From positions 1 to 64,000 of the forward strand of contig NZ_JAKCMI010000024.1 of the NCBI RefSeq assembly GCF_021412585.1: DNA of 64,000 bases, given 5' to 3'. This stretch comes from Halomonas alkalisoli. Its GTDB lineage: Bacteria; Pseudomonadota; Gammaproteobacteria; Pseudomonadales; Halomonadaceae. The translations under genes were made by a program, and so were the position numbers. Under the pieces are notes generated by a model. That model did no database searches. It had not been told where the DNA came from and saw only the letters and a list, made by a program, of their open reading frames with translations. Shown one piece after another: positions 18,433 to 28,835 of the stretch; position 1 is the stretch's first letter, and the number at the start of each line of letters is the position of its first letter.

Positions 18433-19071
18433 TTACCGCTTCTGCAACAGGGCCACGTCCGCCGCAGGAAACTCGACGCGCATGCCCAGGTGATCGGCCA
18501 GCCACGCGAAGCTCGCCTCGCTGAAGAAACAAACGTGGCTGGGGTCGAGGATGTAGTGCCAGCGGGTGAAGGCTTGCTGGGTGGTAACCCGCTTGGTCAT
18601 TAGCCCCAGCCAGCCAGCGGGCCTCAGCAGGCTGGCCAACCGCTCGAGCTCAGGCCCCGGTTCGAAGAGATGCTCTGCCACTTCGGTGGCGGTGACGAAA
18701 TCGTAGTGACGTTCCAGGGCCGCTGGGTCGGGGGCGTAGAAGGGATCGTAGATCGCCATGGGGTGTCCCGCCTCCTCGAACATGACCGAGAGGGTCGGGC
18801 CGGGACCGGCACCGAAATCGAGACCGCAGGCACCCGGTACCAGCCGTTCGCGCAGCGGCGTATAAAGCCGTGACAGGAACTGCCGATAACCGATGTCGTC
18901 GGGGCTGTTCCGGTGCTGGTCGTAGACCGCTTTCTCCGCTTCGGGCGCAAGGCGCTGGGCGGAAGGCACGAAGACCAGCCGGCAGTCAGTGCAACGGTAG
19001 TAATCGCGCCGCGTATCCCGATGAAAATGTGTCGTTTCGGCGGATGCACATAGCGGGCAGGTCAGCATCAT
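18433..19071 (-). CDS. Class I SAM-dependent methyltransferase with N-terminal zinc ribbon
   Basis: About 212 residues. Two Cys pairs near the N terminus (CPLC at residue 5 and CTDC near 27) suggest a zinc ribbon. It is followed by a Rossmann methyltransferase domain with motif I LDFGAGPGPT and a TATEVAEHL segment typical of Methyltransf_12-type enzymes. The target is unknown. AAGGA precedes the tandem ATG codons. Divergent from the VOC gene, with about 60 bp between them. Confidence 0.82.
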   Translation of the reverse strand: MMLTCPLCASAETTHFHRDTRRDYYRCTDCRLVFVPSAQRLAPEAEKAVYDQHRNSPDDIGYRQFLSRLYTPLRERLVPGACGLDFGAGPGPTLSVMFEEAGHPMAIYDPFYAPDPAALERHYDFVTATEVAEHLFEPGPELERLASLLRPAGWLGLMTKRVTTQQAFTRWHYILDPSHVCFFSEASFAWLADHLGMRVEFPAADVALLQKR

Positions 19072-19134
19072 CGTATCCTTCTGGGCTTGACGACTCGAGC
19101 TTATAGAACACAGATCACAACGAGGAGGCCGGCA

Positions 19135-19527
19135 ATGCTGTCAGGTCTGGACCACCTGGTCATCACCGTGACCGATATTTCCCGCGCCGTGGACTTCTAT
19201 TCCCGGGTGCTGGGGCTGGAGGTGCGCTACCGCGACCGTGAGCGCGTCGACCTGATGCTCGGCGACGTGGCCCTGCGCCTGCACTGGACGGCCACCGACA
19301 TCGAGCCCCGTGCCGCCACCCCCACCCCGGGGAGCCTCGACCTCTGCCTGCGCAGCCTGCTGCCGCTGGACGAAGTGCAGCGACATCTGGAAGCGCTGGA
19401 TGTCGAGGTGGAGCTCGGCCCGGTCGACCGTCAGGGCGCCACCGGCCCCATCGAGTCGCTCTACCTGCGCGACCCGGACGGCAACCTGCTGGAGATCAGC
19501 CGTCCGCTGAAGACGGCCAGCGAATAG
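19135..19527 (+). CDS. VOC-superfamily (glyoxalase/dioxygenase fold) protein
   Basis: A 130-residue protein made of two beta-alpha-beta-beta-beta units. LDHLVITVTDISRAVDFYSRVLGLEVRYR opens the first module, and YLRDPDGNLLEISRP at the end carries the metal-ligand Glu. Such proteins include glyoxalase I-like enzymes and fosfomycin-type thiol transferases; the substrate cannot be assigned. The start at 19135 is preceded by GAGGAGG, better than an upstream ATG at 19087. Confidence 0.85.
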   Translation: MLSGLDHLVITVTDISRAVDFYSRVLGLEVRYRDRERVDLMLGDVALRLHWTATDIEPRAATPTPGSLDLCLRSLLPLDEVQRHLEALDVEVELGPVDRQGATGPIESLYLRDPDGNLLEISRPLKTASE

Positions 19528-19619
19528 CCGCTCCACTGGCATTGTCTCATCTGGCCGGTATCATTGGTGTGACTGGCCAAGTCAGCAACACACCTCGCCA
19601 TTCACTTGCTGGACGTGAC

Positions 19620-20009
19620 ATGACCGATAACCTGCATCCTGATGATAACCGTGACCACCGGGCCGTGACCGATCCGGGGTCGCCCGACACCACCATTCCC
19701 ATCGTCATCTATGCGCTGTTTCTTGCCGGCATCATCAGCGGCGGGCTGACGCAGTTGGTCGGTGTGGTGATCGCCTATGTCTACCGCGGCAAGGGACCTC
19801 ACTGGCTCGATGAGCATTATCGCTACCATATCCGTACCTTCTGGATGGCGATGCTCTACTTTGCGGTCTCCGGCCTGCTGACGCTGATCATGATCGGCTT
19901 CGTCACCTGGTTACTGGCGGTGATCTGGCTTGTGATTCGCTGCGTGAAAGGGCTCAAGAGCCTGCAGGAGAAGCGCGCGCCCGATAACGTGGATACCTGG
20001 CTGTTCTGA
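19620..20009 (+). CDS. DUF4870-like small membrane protein
   Basis: About 129 residues with three hydrophobic helices: IPIVIYALFLAGIISGG, MLYFAVSGLLTLIMIGF and the adjacent LLAVIWLVIRCVKG. The pattern, with an HYRYHIRTFW segment between helices, matches the DUF4870 family of unknown function. The start at 19620 gives a polar acidic N-terminal tail before the first helix. The acyltransferase gene starts 5 bp after its stop, so the two are probably co-transcribed and may act at the inner membrane together. Confidence 0.78.
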   Translation: MTDNLHPDDNRDHRAVTDPGSPDTTIPIVIYALFLAGIISGGLTQLVGVVIAYVYRGKGPHWLDEHYRYHIRTFWMAMLYFAVSGLLTLIMIGFVTWLLAVIWLVIRCVKGLKSLQEKRAPDNVDTWLF

Positions 20010-20014
20010 CGTTC

Positions 20015-20944
20015 ATGAGCGCATCTCGACCCCGTTCCAGCGCCATCCAGGCGCGTCTCGCCACCACGCTGTGGCGCACCCTCGCCGGCCGTCGTCTCGC
20101 CAGCCTGTGGCGCCTTTCCCGGCTGATCGGCCCGCTGGTGTATCGCCTGAGCCGACGCGAGCGCGACGTCACCGAAATCAATCTCGCCCAGGTCTATCCC
20201 GACCAGAGCGCGGCAGCGCGTCGTGGCCTGGCCCGGGAAAGCCTGACGCACTCCACCGCCACCATGCTGGAGCTGGGCTTCGCCTGGATGGCCGACCCGA
20301 ACCGGGTCGAGACCTCCATCGTCGAAGTCCATGGCCGGGAACTGCTCGACGAGGCCCGCGCCCAGGGGCGGGGCGTCATCGTTCTGGCGCCGCATTTCGG
20401 CAACTGGGAGGTGCTCAACTTCTGGCTCTCCAGCCACTTCCCCTTCACTGCCATGTACGAGCCACCCAAGGTCGATGAGCTCGACCCCGTCACGCGTGAG
20501 GGTCGTGAGCGCATGGGTGCGACGCTGGTACCCACCAACCCCCGCGGCGTGGCGGCACTGCTCAAGGCGCTCAAGCGCTGCGAAGCCATCGGCATCCTGC
20601 CCGACCAGGAACCCAGCTGGGGCAGCGGCGTCTTCGCCCCCTTCTACGGTCGCCTGGCCTATACCGCCACCCTGCTGCCCAAGCTGGTGGCCCGCACCGA
20701 CGCACGCGTCGTCACCGGCGTGGCGCGGCGCATCCCCGGCCGCGGCTTCGCCATCCACTTCCTGGCCGCCGACGAGCGGGTCTACGAAACCGATGAGACC
20801 ACCTCCGCCACCGGCGTCAATGCCTGCGTCGAGGATGCCATCGCCCTGGACCCGGCCCAGTACCAGTGGGAGTACAAGCGCTACCGCAAGGTGATCGAGG
20901 AGCAGGAGGGGCATCCGGAACATGGCTCCTTCCGGCTTTACTAG
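20015..20944 (+). CDS. LpxL/HtrB-family lysophospholipid acyltransferase
   Basis: A 309-residue acyltransferase of the lipid A late-acyltransferase family. The catalytic H-x4-D/E motif is APHFGNWEVLN near residue 130, followed by family blocks GATLVPTNPRGV and GILPDQEPSWGSGVFAPFYG. These enzymes transfer acyl groups from acyl-ACP to lipid A precursors or related lipids at the inner face of the inner membrane. The usual strong N-terminal transmembrane anchor is not obvious; the N terminus is short and basic. No clear Shine-Dalgarno is seen, consistent with coupling to the gene 5 bp upstream. Confidence 0.88.
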   Translation: MSASRPRSSAIQARLATTLWRTLAGRRLASLWRLSRLIGPLVYRLSRRERDVTEINLAQVYPDQSAAARRGLARESLTHSTATMLELGFAWMADPNRVETSIVEVHGRELLDEARAQGRGVIVLAPHFGNWEVLNFWLSSHFPFTAMYEPPKVDELDPVTREGRERMGATLVPTNPRGVAALLKALKRCEAIGILPDQEPSWGSGVFAPFYGRLAYTATLLPKLVARTDARVVTGVARRIPGRGFAIHFLAADERVYETDETTSATGVNACVEDAIALDPAQYQWEYKRYRKVIEEQEGHPEHGSFRLY

Positions 20945-21032
20945 AACGTCCCTCGATATCAATGGAAATTATTTCCATGAATTTCACTTCTACATGACTG
21001 GCAACACGCTGCCAGCCTGCTAGACTGCCTGG

Positions 21033-21169
21033 ACGCTTGACGGGGTGCCGGTGATTCCGGCTGAGATGGCGCAGGGAGCCCAAGGGTGACCTCAGCGCCG
21101 ATCCCGTGGAACCTGATCCGGGTGAGCAGGGCCGCTGGCCCCGCATGAACCGGCGTAGGGAATCAGGCG
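21033..21169 (+). ncRNA. TPP (THI-box) riboswitch before tenA
   Basis: Contains the conserved TPP aptamer core: GGGGTGCC, GGCTGAGA, CCGTGGAACCTGATCC and GCGTAGGGA in the right order. P1 is formed by CGCTTGA with TCAGGCG. The internal loop and variable stem between GATCCGG and CCGG are longer than minimal. Downstream, CTCCGG (21240-21245) can pair with CCGGAG (21258-21263), which covers the tenA Shine-Dalgarno GGAGG, suggesting translational control: TPP binding would favour sequestration. Confidence 0.93.
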
Positions 21170-21268
21170 AAGGGGTTTGATGACACGTCTCTCTGCGCTC
21201 CCCTTCTCTCATGATCTCCCCTGCCCGACTTCAGCCTCGCTCCGGATCCTCGATCACCCGGAGGCTAG

Positions 21269-21937
21269 ATGGGCTACCGCTTTACCGACCTCACCGCCGC
21301 CTGCCAGGACGACTGGCGCGCCTATATCGAGCACGACTTCGTGCGCAGCCTCGGGGCCGGCACACTGGCCGAAGACGCTTTTCGCCACTACCTGCAGCAG
21401 GACTACCTGTTCCTGATCCACTTCGCCCGGGCCTATGCCCTGGCCGCCTACAAGAGCCGCACCCTGGCCGACCTGCGTCAGGCCCACGAAGGCTTGAAGG
21501 CCATCGTCGACGTGGAGCTGGGCCTGCACGTGGGCTACTGCCGCGAGTGGGGCATCAGCGAGGAGGCGCTCGCCAGCCTGCCCGAGGCCCGGGCCACCAT
21601 GGCCTATACCCGCTATGTGCTGGACACCGGCAATCGCGGCGACCTGCTCGACCTTCACGTGGCCCTGGCGCCCTGCCTGATCGGCTACGGCGAGATCGCC
21701 AACTGGCTGAATGGCCGGCAGGGCACCGTCCGCGGCAAGGCCAACCCCTATGACGCCTGGATCGCCATGTACGAAGGCGAAGAGTTCCAGGGCGCCATGC
21801 GCGCCGAGCTGGAGTGGCTCGATGCGCGCCTGGCCGACGTCACCCCGGCGCGCTTCCAGGAGCTGTCGGAGGTGTTCCGCGACGCCACGCGACTGGAGAT
21901 CGATTTCTGGCAGATGGGGCTGGACCGCGCGGACTGA
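21269..21937 (+). CDS. tenA: TenA family thiaminase II / aminopyrimidine aminohydrolase
   Basis: A 222-residue all-helical TenA/PQQC-fold protein. It salvages degraded thiamine by hydrolysing formylamino- or aminomethyl-pyrimidine to HMP. QQDYLFLIHFARAYALAAYK, the acidic EL..HVGYC segment and ALAPCLIGYGEIANWL, with the cysteine equivalent to the TenA active-site Cys, are present. GGAGGCTAG precedes the ATG. It is under its own TPP riboswitch; HMP made here and by ThiC next door would feed the same branch of thiamine synthesis. Confidence 0.92.
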   Translation: MGYRFTDLTAACQDDWRAYIEHDFVRSLGAGTLAEDAFRHYLQQDYLFLIHFARAYALAAYKSRTLADLRQAHEGLKAIVDVELGLHVGYCREWGISEEALASLPEARATMAYTRYVLDTGNRGDLLDLHVALAPCLIGYGEIANWLNGRQGTVRGKANPYDAWIAMYEGEEFQGAMRAELEWLDARLADVTPARFQELSEVFRDATRLEIDFWQMGLDRAD

Positions 21938-22049
21938 CGGCCTGGCCCCACTGAAAGACCCGCGCTGGCTCTGGTCACACCAGGCGCGGCGGGCAAGATG
22001 TCACTTGCCTAAGCAATTGTCCAAGGCTATCGCAGTTGACGACAGCGAA

Positions 22050-22157
22050 GGGCGCCGGGAACAAGCCAGAGAGGAGGTCCTACGCCAGGGATGGCGTAGG
22101 TAGCGCCCAGGGACGGGTTCACAGCGCCTCCTCACAGGCTTGTCGCCGGATCAGCCC
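22050..22157. repeat. Structured intergenic repeat, copy B
   Basis: Second copy of the element seen at 12095-12206. P1 is ACAAGCC (22061-22067) with GGCTTGT (22137-22143); P2 GAGGAGG (22071-22077) with CCTCCTC (22127-22133); P3 CCTACGCC (22079-22086) with GGCGTAGG (22093-22100), loop AGGGAT; P4 CCC (22106-22108) with GGG (22115-22117). P1 and P3 differ in sequence from copy A but remain fully paired. GTAGCGCCCA and GGGTTCACAGCGCCTCCTC are conserved. It lies between tenA and the thiC riboswitch. Confidence 0.8.
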
Positions 22158-22201
22158 CGAGCGATGGAGCAATCTGCGATAGCCCTGAGCAATCGACCAC
22201 C

Positions 22202-22309
22202 ACGCTTGACGGGGTGCCGTTGAAAACGGCTGAGATCATGCAGCGCAGCGCGCCGAAGCATGGATCCCGTTGAACCTGAACTGGCTAGGACCAGCGTAGG
22301 GATCAAGCG
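22202..22309 (+). ncRNA. TPP (THI-box) riboswitch before thiC
   Basis: Aptamer core GGGGTGCC, GGCTGAGA, CCCGTTGAACCTGAAC and GCGTAGGGA, closed by P1 CGCTTGA/TCAAGCG. It is more compact than the tenA riboswitch 1.2 kb upstream. In the leader to thiC, CTCCCT (22357-22362) is complementary to AGGGAG (22390-22395), the thiC Shine-Dalgarno, so translational sequestration is possible. Confidence 0.95.
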
Positions 22310-22391
22310 ACAGGCAGGCTTACCCACCGGGTCCTGCCCCTGTCCTCCCAGCTGTCCTCCCTGACAACGCACAACAGCCGCAATACCCTAG

Positions 22392-24293
<1,902 letters not shown>

Positions 24294-24334
24294 TCTTTCC
24301 CGATGCTTTCTTTCCCGATGCTTGGAAAACTCTG

Positions 24335-24365
24335 CACGCCGGCCAGTGGTCGGCGTGTTTTTTTT
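24335..24365 (+). terminator. Rho-independent terminator of thiC
   Basis: Stem CACGCCG/CGGCGTG (7 bp, loop of 9) followed by eight T residues. A 15-bp tandem duplication, TCTTTCCCGATGCTT at 24294 and 24309, lies between the thiC stop and the hairpin. Confidence 0.92.
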
Positions 24366-24476
24366 CGTCCCATGGCGACAGCGAAGAAGGTGCGGATGTA
24401 GCCTGTAGCCATGACGGTGGCCGATATCTGCTTATGCCACCCCTTGTGCAAGGATATAGTGCAGAAGGACAAAACC

Positions 24477-25727
24477 ATGCCCCACCTGCATGTAGCGCTA
24501 GTGACAGAGCGTCCCGAAGCCAGCCTGATCCCCCTGCTGCAGCTTCGACCCCAGCGGGTCGTGCTGGTTGCCGGACGGCAGCAGCAACAGACCGTCGAGC
24601 GGCTGCAGATCCTGCTGCAGCACGAGCTGTCCTCTCAAACCGAGATCGATCGATGGGACGAGATGCCGGAGCGAGACCCGCAACGCATCAGTGCGTTCGC
24701 CACTGGCCTGGCCCAATGGCTGTCTCGGCTACAGCGGGACACCCCCGAGCTCACTGTTACCTATGACCTGGCCGACAGCGACAAGCTCACCGCCCTGCTA
24801 TTCCAGCAGGCCATGAGACACTGCAAGGCCGACTGGCTCTATGTCGACAGCCGTGCCGGCGCGCTCTACCGCATGGGGCCGGGCTTGAACCCCTCGACGC
24901 TGGAGGCCGTGGCCATCGAGCCCGTGCTTGATGTCGATACCTTCCTGCAGGCCAACGGCCGCAAGCGCATCAAGGCACTATCCGACAACCCGGCCTGGCG
25001 CAGCGCCGCCGAACGGCACAAGGCCCTGACCCACTACCTGGGCCACCAGGCCGACAAGCTGGCGTGGCTGTTGAGCGAGCTACATGAACGGGTTCACGGT
25101 TCCCAGGGCGCACTCGGCACCGCCGACCCAAACGAAGGCCCACACCTCGACCCATCCGCCCGCCAGCAGCGGCTGAGTCGCGCACCGCACTTCCCCTGCA
25201 CCGACGCACTGAGCGAGTTGAATGCCGCCGGCTTGCTCGAGTGGTCGAGTGCCGACCCTCAGCGGGTGAGCTTCTCCTCCCTGGCGGGGGCACTCTACAT
25301 CGGCGGCGGCTGGCTAACCGAATTTGCCTGGCTCTGCGCCCAGGAAGTCGGGCTGCACCAGGCCTGCTGTGGGGCCCATGTACTCGATCTCAGCGGGCAG
25401 CACAACGGCGAACCCGTGGTCTCCGACTGCCTCGCCGTGCACCACAACCAGCTGCTGTTCATCGAGTGCCTGACCACAGGACCCGGCCCCGATGCCTGCC
25501 TTCAACAAGGGCTCAAGCGACTCCACGACATGCTCGACCACTCAGCCGGACTGGCCAGCACCCGCCTGCTTCTGGCCTGCGGCGAATTCGACCGCGCATG
25601 CCAGCACCTGACCGACCTGCAGCGCAGCCAGGGGCTCGAGGTGGCCGTCATTGAATGCGGCGAGCTGAAGCAACTGCCCGTCTATCTTCGACACTGGATG
25701 GAGACCGGCCGCTGGCCACAGCCCTGA
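24477..25727 (+). CDS. DUF1887/Card1-like CARF-nuclease protein, degenerate motifs
   Basis: A 416-residue protein with the architecture of Card1/Can2 (DUF1887): an N-terminal CARF-like Rossmann domain (MPHLHVALVTERPEASLIPLL, about 1-130), a linker with a winged-helix-like part, and a C-terminal PD-(D/E)xK nuclease-like domain starting at GGGWLTEFAWL (Glu282). The nuclease motif reads D317 ... E330-C-L332, whereas active members have ExK, so the lysine is Leu. The CARF ligand signature, TGGTK in canonical members, reads LADSDK (98-103). No CRISPR array or cas gene is present in the window. AAGGA lies 8 bp before this ATG. Solo relatives such as Vibrio VC1899 are known. The family call is good; function is unknown. 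Confidence 0.75.
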   Translation: MPHLHVALVTERPEASLIPLLQLRPQRVVLVAGRQQQQTVERLQILLQHELSSQTEIDRWDEMPERDPQRISAFATGLAQWLSRLQRDTPELTVTYDLADSDKLTALLFQQAMRHCKADWLYVDSRAGALYRMGPGLNPSTLEAVAIEPVLDVDTFLQANGRKRIKALSDNPAWRSAAERHKALTHYLGHQADKLAWLLSELHERVHGSQGALGTADPNEGPHLDPSARQQRLSRAPHFPCTDALSELNAAGLLEWSSADPQRVSFSSLAGALYIGGGWLTEFAWLCAQEVGLHQACCGAHVLDLSGQHNGEPVVSDCLAVHHNQLLFIECLTTGPGPDACLQQGLKRLHDMLDHSAGLASTRLLLACGEFDRACQHLTDLQRSQGLEVAVIECGELKQLPVYLRHWMETGRWPQP

Positions 25728-25864
25728 GCCTGTAGACAGCCCTGAGCTTGTGAACAGCCATGAGCTTGTAGACAGCCATGAGCTTGTAGACAGCCATGAG
25801 CTTGTAGACAGCCATGAGCTTGTAGACAGCCCTGAGCTTGTGGAACGCCCTGAGCCCGTAAACC
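25721..25864. repeat. 18-bp tandem repeat, eight units
   Basis: Eight consecutive 18-bp units of consensus GCCATGAGCTTGTAGACA. Units 3-6 (25757-25828) are identical; units 1, 2, 7 and 8 carry substitutions, so the core is freshly amplified and the edges older. The stop codon of the CARF-like gene (TGA at 25725-25727) lies inside unit 1. No spacers are present, so this is a minisatellite, not a CRISPR. Confidence 0.93.
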
Positions 25865-25892
25865 AAAACGCCCCCGTCAGGCGACAGGGGCG
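25865..25892 (-). terminator. Terminator of the outer-membrane protein gene
   Basis: On the minus strand CGCCCC pairs with GGGGCG (25869-25892) around a 12-nt loop that can add GTC/GAC pairs, followed by TTTT. It lies 45 bp past the stop of the porin-like gene. Confidence 0.7.
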
Positions 25893-25936
25893 AGGAAATG
25901 GCTTATGCACTCCGGGATCTGGCAGATGCCGTCCAA

Positions 25937-26437
25937 TCAGAAACGGAAGCGTACACCGACGCTTGCCGCATCGAAGGTGTGGTCTGACTTGTCCAGGTAG
26001 CGCATGTAGTCGGCACCGACCGCCAGGTTTGGCGCCACGTCGAACTCGGCGCCGGCTCCATAGGAGAAACCGCTCTCACGGTCCACGTCAAAATCCACTT
26101 CGGTTACACCCGCCAGACCGTAGAGGCGGATCTCCTCCGAAACCGGCAGGATACCCTTGGCGTAGGCGCCCACCAGGTAGTCCAGCTCAACATCACCATC
26201 GGAACCGCCGGTGCCCACGTGAGCCTCTGCGGCGAAGAAGTCGTTGAACTGGGCGCCACCCCTGATGCGCAGACCCGTCGAGTTGGCGGATGAAGCGCCA
26301 TCGGGATTGAGATCCCAGAACATGGCGTCGCCACCGACATAACCTTGAGGATACATCGGTGCCTGGTACTGGGCCTGCGCCGCGGCTGCGAAGGCGCCGG
26401 TGATCAATAGGGCAGCGGGAATGGCTAGCAGTTTCAT
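25937..26437 (-). CDS. Outer-membrane beta-barrel protein
   Basis: A 166-residue protein with a signal peptide (MKLLAIPAALLITGAFAAAAQA). Alternating amphipathic strands such as TGLRIRGGAQFNDFFAAEAHVG, RLYGLAGVTEVDF and YGAGAEFDVAPNLAVGADY end in the C-terminal aromatic VRFRF recognised by the BAM machinery. This matches small eight-stranded OmpA/OmpW-like barrels. The mature protein is strongly acidic. AGAGGTG precedes the ATG. Specific function unknown. Confidence 0.82.
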   Translation of the reverse strand: MKLLAIPAALLITGAFAAAAQAQYQAPMYPQGYVGGDAMFWDLNPDGASSANSTGLRIRGGAQFNDFFAAEAHVGTGGSDGDVELDYLVGAYAKGILPVSEEIRLYGLAGVTEVDFDVDRESGFSYGAGAEFDVAPNLAVGADYMRYLDKSDHTFDAASVGVRFRF

Positions 26438-26542
26438 GATGCACCTCTATTAAGAAACAGCGTTTCCTTACACGCAGGGGAAGTCTGGTACAGCCGTGGC
26501 AATCACGCAAGTGAATTTACCGACTGAAAAAGTTCCTCCTTG

Positions 26543-27475
26543 TCAGGGGCGCCGTGAAAGACTCAACAGCACGATGCCCCCCAGCACGATACCCCCGCCG
26601 ATCAGTTGTATGCCGCTCAACATCTGCCCCAGCACCAGGTAGCCCAGCGCCAGCGAAGCCACCGGCTCAACGTTCATCACCGGCGCATTGCGGGCCATCT
26701 CCAACCGCGGCACGCTGATGAAGAGTACCGAAAACGCCACGCTGTAGAGTACGGCCAGTGACACCAGCCCCGCCCAGCCGGTGGCGCTCGCCGGCAGCGC
26801 CATGCCACCGGGCACCAGGCTCATCGCACCGGCCAGCAGCATGGCGACAAGCACCGTCAGCATGGTGAGCAGGCTGCGCAGGGTGCTGCCCACCTCGGCA
26901 AGGCGATGCTCGGTGATCCACAGCGCAAAGGAGAAGGCGGTAGCGGCGCCGAGACCGAAGGCCACCCCCGTCAGCCACTCCTCTCCCAGGGCCTGGGGCG
27001 AAGCCACCAGGGTCGGCACATCGAGTACCACTACCAGCCCCGCCAGGATCACGGCCATGATCAACGCCGCCCGCAGGGTCGGGCGCGGCCCTCCCAACAC
27101 CCAGGTCAGCAGTGCCAGCTGTATGGGAAAGGTGTTCATCAGCAGCAGCGCCACCACCACCGGTATGCGGGCCACCGCCGAGTAGAGGCAGAGGCTCTGT
27201 ACCGCCACCATCAGCCCCGCCAGCAGCTGCCATCGTCGTGCCCCCGCCGGCAGCACAAGGCGCTTGCCCTGGGCCATGAACAGGACGATAAGCACGGCCA
27301 GCGCGACGGCGGAGCGGACGAGTACGGCCAGCAGCAACCCGGTGCCCTCGTCGAAGGCCAGGCGTGCGGCCACATGATTGCCGGCAAACAGCGTGGCGAC
27401 ACCGGCCAGCAGCAAGACGGCAACATGGCGGGACAGCAATACGGGTACGGCCATCGCCGATGACGGTGACGACAT
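26543..27475 (-). CDS. EamA/DMT-family transporter
   Basis: A 310-residue protein with about ten membrane helices in two EamA repeats (HVAVLLLAGVATLFAGNHVAARLAF at the N terminus; GVAFGLGAATAFSFALW opening the second). The second repeat ends with APVMNVEPVASLALGYLVLGQ, the usual EPVxA segment of exporters of amino-acid or metabolite type. Substrate unknown. Divergent from ackA, with 175 bp between starts. Confidence 0.87.
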   Translation of the reverse strand: MSSPSSAMAVPVLLSRHVAVLLLAGVATLFAGNHVAARLAFDEGTGLLLAVLVRSAVALAVLIVLFMAQGKRLVLPAGARRWQLLAGLMVAVQSLCLYSAVARIPVVVALLLMNTFPIQLALLTWVLGGPRPTLRAALIMAVILAGLVVVLDVPTLVASPQALGEEWLTGVAFGLGAATAFSFALWITEHRLAEVGSTLRSLLTMLTVLVAMLLAGAMSLVPGGMALPASATGWAGLVSLAVLYSVAFSVLFISVPRLEMARNAPVMNVEPVASLALGYLVLGQMLSGIQLIGGGIVLGGIVLLSLSRRP

Positions 27476-27650
27476 GAGTGGTTTTTCCGTGGTTGAAGGA
27501 TGGCGGTCAGCATGCCAGCGTTTTCAACAGAAGCCCATTCTCCCCTAGTCATGCACAATGGGCGCGTCGAACGATAGCCTGCAAATCATTGCATGGTAGA
27601 CTAAGGTCTAACGTCTATGCTACCCCTAACTCATACCACCGGGAGAACCG

Positions 27651-28831
<1,181 letters not shown>

Positions 28832-28835
<4 letters not shown>

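Noticed and set aside
25721-25864. Short regular repeats next to a CARF-nuclease-like gene, suggesting a CRISPR array
   Set aside because: Units are contiguous 18-mers without spacers, shorter than CRISPR repeats; it is a minisatellite.
25542-25910. Minus-strand frame with a Ser/Thr/Trp-rich repeat protein
   Set aside because: It is the reverse reading of the 18-bp tandem repeats plus the antisense of the CARF-like gene; no start signal.
27597-27610. Inverted repeat TAGAC-N4-GTCTA before ackA as a regulator operator
   Set aside because: Arms of only 5 bp; may occur by chance. Mentioned under ackA but not annotated.
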